NCBI GenBank assembly: GCA_963682005.1
Contig: OY820914.1
Location: forward strand, 558,001 to 622,000
Origin: CAIYUC01 sp963682005
GTDB lineage: Bacteria; Bacteroidota; Bacteroidia; Bacteroidales; FEN-979
Reading direction: 5' to 3'
DNA length: 64,000 nt
Shown here: piece by piece, positions 59,224-64,000 of the stretch
Layout of the letters: every line of letters starts with the position of its first letter
How positions within the stretch are numbered: the stretch's first letter is position 1
The notes under the pieces: model-generated
Database searches by the model: none
What the model saw: only the letters and a program-made list of their open reading frames with translations
What the model was told of the DNA's origin: nothing
Translations under genes and position numbers: made by a program

Positions 59224-59658
59224 TCAACCGGTCAGTATTTTCTGCATGACTGTCTTTTCCCGCTCAGTCAGCGATTCGATCTCCTTGATCGCCCCCTGGA
59301 TCTTGGTCTTGAACTTCCAGCAGGTCATCTGGCGAAGCGACAATCTCCTCGCAAATTCATAAGTGGAAACATCCTCATTTCCCTTGCATACGTTAAAAGC
59401 AATGTAGAATGCCTTGCTTAGCGGGAATTTACAGTTATGAAATATTGTTCCCGTGGTAGCTGATTCTTCCGTCTTGCATTTGGTACACCTTCGCGAATGC
59501 GGAGTCTTGCCGGAACAGAAATTGGTATTCCCGCATTTCCTGCAGATAAACCCGTCCTTCCACTTAACTTCAGCCAGGAATTCGAGGCATTTCCCATCAT
59601 TCTGAAACAATTCCTCAAGTTTCTCTTTTGAAAGATCTCCGTTGAAAATAAAGCCCAT
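59224..59658 (-). CDS. Stand-alone IS1595-type zinc-ribbon protein
   Basis: 144 residues. Only the N-terminal zinc-ribbon and helical part of an IS1595-like transposase is present: FICRKCGNTNFCSGK, RCTKCKTEESATTGTIFHNC, FPLSKAFYIAFNVCKGNEDV. The transposase catalytic DDE-type domain is missing, and no terminal inverted repeats are evident. It may be a domesticated DNA-binding protein linked to the divergent OsmC gene or a remnant of a mobile element. It lies 52 nt beyond the DUF302 start. Confidence 0.75.
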   Translation of the reverse strand: MGFIFNGDLSKEKLEELFQNDGKCLEFLAEVKWKDGFICRKCGNTNFCSGKTPHSRRCTKCKTEESATTGTIFHNCKFPLSKAFYIAFNVCKGNEDVSTYEFARRLSLRQMTCWKFKTKIQGAIKEIESLTEREKTVMQKILTG

Positions 59659-59705
59659 ATATTCTTATAACTAATTTTATTCCGCTGCAAAAATAAATAA
59701 AAACA

Positions 59706-59766
59706 GTGATACTAAAAAGATTTAAGTGATATTAATGCGATTTATTAAAAATATTTTCTACCTTTG
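59706..59766. promoter_or_regulatory. OsmC promoter with direct AGTGATA repeats and TACCTTTG
   Basis: AGTGATA occurs at about 59706 and AGTGATATT about 59726, 20 nt apart, matching the half-sites of the operators at 49354. A TAnnTTTG box TACCTTTG lies at 59759-59766, 43 nt before the OsmC ATG. Control by the same regulator is possible. Confidence 0.5.
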
Positions 59767-59808
59767 CTGCCTGGTTTCTGATTAAGGACAAACAAATAAT
59801 TTAATAGA

Positions 59809-60228
59809 ATGACAAAACAATCCATAGATGTTCAGTGGACTTCAAACATGGCCTTCCAGGCTACCGTTGATGGTCATAAGTTTGTTATTGATCTTGATCC
59901 GGAAAAAGGCGGAGAGAACCTGGGTCCGCGTCCAAAACCGCTGCTCATGGTCGCCCTGGCCGGATGCACGGGGATCGATGTTATTTCCATTTTAAAAAAA
60001 ATGCGTGTCGAACCAACCTTTTTCAATGTTAAAGCAGAAGGCGAAGTTACCGAGGATCATCCGAAACATTTTACAACGATCCACCTGGTGTATGAATTCA
60101 AAGGAGATGACCTTCCGCTCGACAAGCTCCAGAAAGCCGTTGATCTGTCACAGGAAAAGTATTGCGGAATTTCATATACTTTGCGGCAGGCCCTTGGCCT
60201 CACATCTGAAATCAGGATTTTATCTTAA
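59809..60228 (+). CDS. OsmC/Ohr family protein
   Basis: 139 residues with the OsmC fold and both redox cysteines: Cys53 in LAGCTGIDVISILKK and Cys119 in EKYCGISYTL. Family members reduce organic or lipid hydroperoxides and, in some cases, act on persulfides. Preceded by FNR-like half-sites and a clear -7 box, and followed 18 nt later by a DUF2892 gene. Confidence 0.92.
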   Translation: MTKQSIDVQWTSNMAFQATVDGHKFVIDLDPEKGGENLGPRPKPLLMVALAGCTGIDVISILKKMRVEPTFFNVKAEGEVTEDHPKHFTTIHLVYEFKGDDLPLDKLQKAVDLSQEKYCGISYTLRQALGLTSEIRILS

Positions 60229-60246
60229 CACTTAAAACGTATCGAT

Positions 60247-60450
60247 ATGAAAAAGAACATGGGTACAATTGACAAAACGATCAGGATAATTATTGCACTG
60301 GCACTGATCATCCTTTATGCAACGAATTTAATTACCGGGATCTTCGGGATCCTCATGGTGGTTGTCGCCGCGGTATTCATCCTTACTTCCATCTTCTCAT
60401 TCTGCCCGCTTTATGCACTTCTCGGCCTGAATTCCGGGTCAAAGAAATAA
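60247..60450 (+). CDS. DUF2892 membrane protein
   Basis: 67 residues with two membrane helices (RIIIALALIILYATNLITG; ILMVVVAAVFILTSIFSFCP), start MKKNMGTIDKTIR and a cysteine SFCPLY motif, the classical DUF2892/YgaP-tail type. Often linked to rhodanese and persulfide genes. 18 nt after the OsmC gene, probably the same operon. Confidence 0.9.
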   Translation: MKKNMGTIDKTIRIIIALALIILYATNLITGIFGILMVVVAAVFILTSIFSFCPLYALLGLNSGSKK

Positions 60451-60759
60451 ACAAGCGATTCACAGGATCTCTCGTGGTGATCAACAAAAATCACCGTTCT
60501 GGCAGTTAGTTGTCTTATCAACTACGCGTCAATACGGAGGCACAGCGACCAGGGAAAATGAAATGGTGATATCCATTTCCTGACATCTCTGTGTCTCTGT
60601 GATGAACAATTAGAAGGATCATTTCAGGCAGCCTCAGGGCCGGCGGTTGCTCCCTGCAAATTAATTGAAACCCGGGAAAAATTTTTTCCCTCCCCGCAAG
60701 TTTTTCCTTTTCCTTAAGTCTAATTAGAAAATCATGTTCAATTTAATCAACAAAAAATT
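60451..60759. other. Intergenic gap with dispersed repeats
   Basis: About 310 nt without a supported gene. It contains a weak inverted repeat of the GGAGGCACAGCGA/CTCTGTGTCTCTGTG family (60527-60606) and a short AT palindrome GGGAAAAATTTTTTCCC (60674-60690) before the cysteine-rich protein. No RNA gene recognised. Confidence 0.5.
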
Positions 60760-61194
60760 ATGAAGACAATGAAAAGGATTTCTATTCTGATGATCATCAT
60801 CGCACTGTTCGGTTTCCAGGGATTCTCCCAGATCGCATCAACAACAGCTCCGAAAGAAAAACCCCAGACGGCTCAGACCAGTTCCAAGGCAGTTCCGGGC
60901 AAGTTCGTCGACAACAATAAAAATGGCATCTGCGATAACCACGAAGGCAAAATGCAAAATGGCAAATGTGCGAATTTTGTTGACAAAAACGGGGATGGTA
61001 TTTGCGATAACCAGAAGGATTGCTGTAAAGGGAAAGGCAATGCCGGTAACTGCGGAAATGGATGCCAGCACAAAAATGGACAGGGAAAAGGGAATTGCGG
61101 CACAGGATGTGGCAATCACCATAGGTACGGATGCTCAGGACAGAGTGGTTCAACCGCTCCAGCCCAGCAAGCCCCAACACAGGAAAAGAAATAG
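60760..61194 (+). CDS. Secreted cysteine-rich, calcium-loop-like protein
   Basis: 144 residues: signal peptide (MKRISILMIIIALFGFQGFS), then two calcium-loop-like repeats (FVDNNKNGICDNHEG; FVDKNGDGICDNQKD) and a Cys/Gly/His-rich tail (DCCKGKGNAGNCGNGCQH, GTGCGNHHRYGC). The tail could bind metal ions. Ends in Pro/Gln-rich TAPAQQAPTQEKK. It lies upstream of an ECF sigma factor and a metal-sensor-like gene, suggesting a shared metal-stress theme. Function unknown. Confidence 0.75.
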   Translation: MKTMKRISILMIIIALFGFQGFSQIASTTAPKEKPQTAQTSSKAVPGKFVDNNKNGICDNHEGKMQNGKCANFVDKNGDGICDNQKDCCKGKGNAGNCGNGCQHKNGQGKGNCGTGCGNHHRYGCSGQSGSTAPAQQAPTQEKK

Positions 61195-61295
61195 ATCCGC
61201 TCAATTTTTATAGAATGCGGGTTTAAGTGCAGGCTGGTAATTGAAGCTTTTTTCATTACAGCCTGCACTGTTGATTTTAATCCGGGGAAATAAAC

Positions 61296-61303
61296 TACTT
61301 TTG
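61296..61303 (+). promoter_or_regulatory. Probable -7 box TACTTTTG for the ECF sigma gene
   Basis: Exact TAnnTTTG match 22 nt before the ATG; a TTG at 61271-61273 lies about 22 nt upstream as a -33 element. Primary-sigma-type promoter. Confidence 0.6.
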
Positions 61304-61324
61304 AATATCGTATAAGGATGCTTA

Positions 61325-61912
61325 ATGACTGAACAGGAACTGATTGAAGGAATTTTGAACCACGACAGAAAAGCCGTTCAGTCTCTTGTCGATCTTCACC
61401 AGAAAACAGTTATAAAAACAGCATTCTATTTTGTGGATAACATGCATGATGCGGAAGACCTGTCACAGGAAGTATTCATCGAGATCATCCGCTCCATTGG
61501 AAAATATCAGGGTAAGGCATCTCTAAAAACTTGGATTTACCGTATAACCGTGAATAAATCCCTTGATTTCATAAGAAAAAGAAAAAGAATTGATTTTGTG
61601 CACCGGCTGGAAAGCCTTTTTTCTTTCAGGGTTGACGGGGATGATTCTTATATTAAAGAACCCGGAATGACAGATGACCGGGTAAGCGACCGGGAAACTG
61701 GCCTGATCATTGAAAAGGCAGTCGCCACCCTCCCCGAAAATCAAAGGGTGGCATTCGTGCTTAATAAATACGATGAATTGTCTTACAAAGCGATTTCAGA
61801 AATAATGAATATCTCGTTGTCTTCGGTAGAATCTTTGATCCACCGGGCAAAAATGAACCTCCAGAAAAAGCTGGTCACACATTTCTCAGAATATTCCATC
61901 AGAAAAGATTAA
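61325..61912 (+). CDS. ECF RNA polymerase sigma factor
   Basis: 195 residues. Region 2 (VIKTAFYFVDNMHDAEDLSQ, EVFIEIIRSIGKYQ, SLKTWIYRITVNKSLDFIRK) and region 4 (LPENQRVAFVLNKYDELSYK, AISEIMNISLSSVESLIHRA) are complete. It directs transcription of a small regulon. The next gene begins 2 nt after its stop and encodes the anti-sigma factor; then a ZraP-like periplasmic protein, so the trigger is probably periplasmic metal or envelope stress. Confidence 0.93.
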   Translation: MTEQELIEGILNHDRKAVQSLVDLHQKTVIKTAFYFVDNMHDAEDLSQEVFIEIIRSIGKYQGKASLKTWIYRITVNKSLDFIRKRKRIDFVHRLESLFSFRVDGDDSYIKEPGMTDDRVSDRETGLIIEKAVATLPENQRVAFVLNKYDELSYKAISEIMNISLSSVESLIHRAKMNLQKKLVTHFSEYSIRKD

Positions 61913-61913
61913 T

Positions 61914-62363
61914 ATGGACTGTAACAGATTCAATGAAAATATTTTCAGCTACCTGGAAGGATCGATCACTCCGGGGATGCGGAAAGAAATGGATGAGCAT
62001 CTCCTCTCCTGTCACGGCTGCCCTGTGATCATGGATGGCTTTTCATCGGAAATAGCCGTCATTGAAGAGAAAAAGACAGCGGAACCGTCTCCTTTCATAT
62101 CCACACGGATAATGCAGCGGATTGAATCTGAACATCTTTCAGGTACCCGGGCCGGCCGGCCGGCCTTCAGCCTGTATTCCCGCCCCGTATTGGCCACCCT
62201 GATCATATTCATAGGGATCGTGATCGGGTTCTCGCTGGGGTTTATTGGAAATTCCGCTTACACTTCCGGTCAGAAACGGGAGGCTCGCCTGGAACAGATC
62301 AAGGCCGAGCTTTCAATTTCCGACGTTGCAGCCGGGACTGAAACATTTTTCATCAATAACTAA
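61914..62363 (+). CDS. Anti-sigma factor with zinc-finger-like N terminus
   Basis: 149 residues. N-terminal zf-HC2-like motif with His29-x3-Cys33-x2-Cys36 (MDEHLLSCHGCPVIM), an acidic linker, and one membrane helix (VLATLIIFIGIVIGFSLGFI). It would hold the adjacent ECF sigma factor inactive at the inner membrane. The periplasmic tail is short. Starts immediately after the sigma gene. Confidence 0.85.
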   Translation: MDCNRFNENIFSYLEGSITPGMRKEMDEHLLSCHGCPVIMDGFSSEIAVIEEKKTAEPSPFISTRIMQRIESEHLSGTRAGRPAFSLYSRPVLATLIIFIGIVIGFSLGFIGNSAYTSGQKREARLEQIKAELSISDVAAGTETFFINN

Positions 62364-62372
62364 TAGGATCAT

Positions 62373-62933
62373 ATGAACTTCTTTTCGAAAAACAAAGTGG
62401 TATTCTGGCTTCTTGTATTCCTTGTCGTGCTAAATCTTTCCGCACTCGCTACGTTCATCATATTCTTTTCAACCTCCTCCCCAGGACCAAATGAAATGAC
62501 ACCGGGAAAATCCTGCTCAAACTTCTGCAGGGAATTATCCCTGACACCGGATCAGTCGGCGAAGGTATCACCGGTCCTGGCCAAATACAGGAACCAGACA
62601 GACCCCGTTTCTGCAAGTATCAGGGATCAGCGCCTGCTGGTCCTGGATGAACTTGCAAAAGACGATCCGGATACACTACTTCTCTCCCAATACACCCGCA
62701 ATATAAGTTCACTGCAGGAACAACTGCAGAAAGCCTCGATACACCAGTACTTCGAGCTTAAAAAGATCTGTACACCCGACCAGTGCCGGAAACTTACCTC
62801 TCTTTATTCTGAACTCTATGGCTGCAAAGAATGCGGAATGGGGAAAGGAAGTGGAAAAGGTATGATGTACCGTCATGGACAGGAACGGCAGCGCGGATGC
62901 TGCGACAGCGGATCCACCGCCGGGAACAGGTAA
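62373..62933 (+). CDS. Periplasmic metal-sensor-like protein (ZraP/CnrX/Spy type)
   Basis: 186 residues: an N-terminal membrane anchor (FWLLVFLVVLNLSALATFII), a helical LTPDQSAKVSPVLAKYRNQT region as in Spy/ZraP/CnrX folds, the motif CTPDQCRKLTSLYSELYGCK, and a Cys/Met/His-rich tail. Likely senses or buffers metal ions and signals to the ECF/anti-sigma pair. Third gene of that operon, 9 nt after the anti-sigma gene. The exact metal is unknown. Confidence 0.8.
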   Translation: MNFFSKNKVVFWLLVFLVVLNLSALATFIIFFSTSSPGPNEMTPGKSCSNFCRELSLTPDQSAKVSPVLAKYRNQTDPVSASIRDQRLLVLDELAKDDPDTLLLSQYTRNISSLQEQLQKASIHQYFELKKICTPDQCRKLTSLYSELYGCKECGMGKGSGKGMMYRHGQERQRGCCDSGSTAGNR

Positions 62934-63145
62934 AGCTGCGGGCTGCGGGCTTCCGACTTAAAACCCCCATTCTCTGTTCTCCATTCTCCATTCTCTATTA
63001 TCTGTCTTCCGTCTTCCGTCTGCGTCATCCCCGCGAATAGCGGGGCAAGCTTCGGGCTTCCGGTTTAAACCCACGATTCTCCATCCTCCATTCTCTATTA
63101 TCTGTCTTCCGTCTTCCGTCTGCGTCATCCCCGCGAAAGCGGGGA
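62934..63145. repeat. Tandemly duplicated composite heptamer element with hairpins
   Basis: From 62934 to 63024 thirteen units run in register (AGCTGCG, GGCTGCG, GGCTTCC, GACTTAA, AACCCCC, ATTCTCT, GTTCTCC, ATTCTCC, ATTCTCT, ATTATCT, GTCTTCC x2, GTCTGCG) into a CCCCGCGAATAGCGGGG hairpin (63023-63045). From 63048 to 63124 eleven units of nearly the same order repeat, ending in a second hairpin (63123-63144). Thus a unit of about 100 nt is duplicated. Confidence 0.88.
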
Positions 63146-63191
63146 CAGTCCTCAGACCTTCATAGACTTCCCGGACGGATTTGGAATGTTT

Positions 63192-63249
63192 AGGGTAATA
63201 TTTGGAAATTAAAAAATAAATAATAAATTTACACCAAATATATTACCCT
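63192..63249. promoter_or_regulatory. Inverted repeat upstream of the ClpV-like gene
   Basis: AGGGTAATATTTGG (63192-63205) is complementary to CCAAATATATTACCCT (63234-63249) apart from a 2-nt bulge. It ends 40 nt before the ATG. It may be an operator or hairpin leader; no clean -7 box is visible. Confidence 0.5.
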
Positions 63250-63288
63250 TTAGGATATACAATTCAAATCATTAACCTGTTAAAAACC

Positions 63289-64000
63289 ATGGCTGATTTA
63301 AATTATTCTGATGAGATCAAACAGGCTATTGTTATAGCCCAGGCCATTGCCCGTGAAAATTCAAATGAAAAATTCTCACCGGCACACCTTCTTAAAGCAC
63401 TAATGAATAAGGAATTAGGTGTTGTCGATTTCCTGAAATCCCTGCAAAAGGATATCTATTACATTGAAGAATGGGCAGAATTCAGGATTGAATCCTATCC
63501 CAAGACTTCAAGGCTGCCCGATCTCCCCAAAGCCGATAATGAAGCAATTTCCGTATTTAATGAAGCAGATAATATCAGGGTGAAACTATCAAGCGATAAT
63601 ATCAATCCCCTGAGCGTATTTATTTCCCTCTGTACACCCGGGGTAGGATTTACCTACGAACAGTTGAAAACATTGCCGGTTACGCCTGCCGAACTGATAA
63701 ATGCATTGATCAACCAGGCATCGCTACGGGAAACCATTGGGAAACCAGCGACTCCGGGTGCCGTACCAAACCTGCAGAATACTTCGCTGCTGAAATATAC
63801 CATTGATAAAATCGACCTTGCCAGGACGAACAACCTTCAGAAAGTGGTCGGAAGGGATAAGGAGATCCGCATGATCGCAGAGATCCTCGGAAGGCGCACA
63901 AACTCAAATGTGCTGATCATCGGGGACCCCGGGGTCGGAAAGTCAGCGGTAATCAACGGATTCTGCCAGATGGCCACCCAAAATGACAACGAATGGCTGA
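63289..64000 (+). CDS. ClpA/B/V-family AAA+ ATPase, 3' end cut by window edge
   Basis: First 237 codons from ATG 63289. N-terminal Clp repeat-like helices (SDEIKQAIVIAQAIARENS, KFSPAHLLKALMNKELGV, YYIEEWAEFRIESYPKTS) and then the first AAA+ domain with Walker A (LIIGDPGVGKSAVINGF) after KVVGRDKEIRMIAEILGRRT. The unusual N domain with EEWAEFRIE is reminiscent of TssH/ClpV of Bacteroidota type VI secretion, but ClpB or ClpC are possible. If TssH, T6SS genes should lie to the right of the window. Confidence 0.85.
   Translation, partial: MADLNYSDEIKQAIVIAQAIARENSNEKFSPAHLLKALMNKELGVVDFLKSLQKDIYYIEEWAEFRIESYPKTSRLPDLPKADNEAISVFNEADNIRVKLSSDNINPLSVFISLCTPGVGFTYEQLKTLPVTPAELINALINQASLRETIGKPATPGAVPNLQNTSLLKYTIDKIDLARTNNLQKVVGRDKEIRMIAEILGRRTNSNVLIIGDPGVGKSAVINGFCQMATQNDNEWL

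Noticed and set aside
1..64000. Complete insertion sequences or prophage
   Set aside because: No transposase with a catalytic domain, integrase, capsid or terminase genes, or paired terminal repeats were seen; only a zinc-ribbon fragment resembles a transposase.

Overview
The window looks like a chromosomal stretch of a Bacteroidota bacterium, probably Bacteroidales-like and perhaps uncultured. Evidence: several secreted proteins end in Por/type IX secretion (T9SS) sorting domains; two are gingipain-like C25 peptidases; there is a TonB-dependent receptor; genes such as DUF4292 and viroplasmin-type RNase H are typical of the phylum; and TAnnTTTG -7 promoter boxes precede several genes. No rRNA, tRNA, CRISPR array or complete insertion sequence was recognised. 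Both edges cut genes: apolipoprotein N-acyltransferase on the left and a ClpA/B/V-type AAA+ ATPase on the right.

Layout. 1-5.8 kb: lnt, glutaminyl cyclase, a LamG/LruC lipoprotein and PhoH. 5.9-15.2 kb: very large surface proteins with beta-helix and Fn3 modules that share a ~200-residue dockerin-like C-terminal module, plus an orphan half-module behind an in-frame TAG. 15.4-19.7 kb: polA and a ROK-family protein. 19.7-30.6 kb: four T9SS cargo proteins (Omp28-like, two C25 peptidases, an Asp-box protein whose sorting domain is frameshifted). 30.7-44.1 kb: TonB receptor, DMT transporter, then a same-strand block of envelope and housekeeping genes (EnvC-like, DUF4292, TPR, dut, flippase), RNase H, YraN and LD-carboxypeptidase. 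44.2-46.3 kb: metG.

46.5-57.1 kb is the most distinctive region. An FNR-like regulator with a CxxC-x4-C cysteine set is divergent from a gene run encoding a NifX-like protein, a cysteine-desulfurase-like PLP enzyme, a DsrE-like protein, TusA, an MvhD-like Fe-S protein, an HdrA-like flavoprotein carrying an inserted GltD/NfnL-like NAD(P)H module, a second HdrA, a QmoC-like membrane subunit and a second NifX-like protein. Two CRP/FNR-type palindromes precede the DsrE gene. The set resembles a quinone-linked Qmo/Hdr electron-transfer complex coupled to persulfide carriers, without HdrB and without dsrAB in the window. Small redox and sulfur-associated genes follow (thioredoxin, ArsF-like, half-size TauE/SafE, DUF302, zinc ribbon, OsmC, DUF2892), then a cysteine-rich secreted protein, an ECF sigma/anti-sigma pair and a metal-sensor-like protein.

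A second layer of structure is a family of degenerate 7-bp tandem repeats. They occur in many intergenic gaps, keep a strict 7-nt register while the motif changes (for example GGCTGCA to CTATTAT to CTGACCT), are associated with a CCCGCGAAAGCGGG hairpin, and have apparently entered two essential genes (polA and lnt) in frame.
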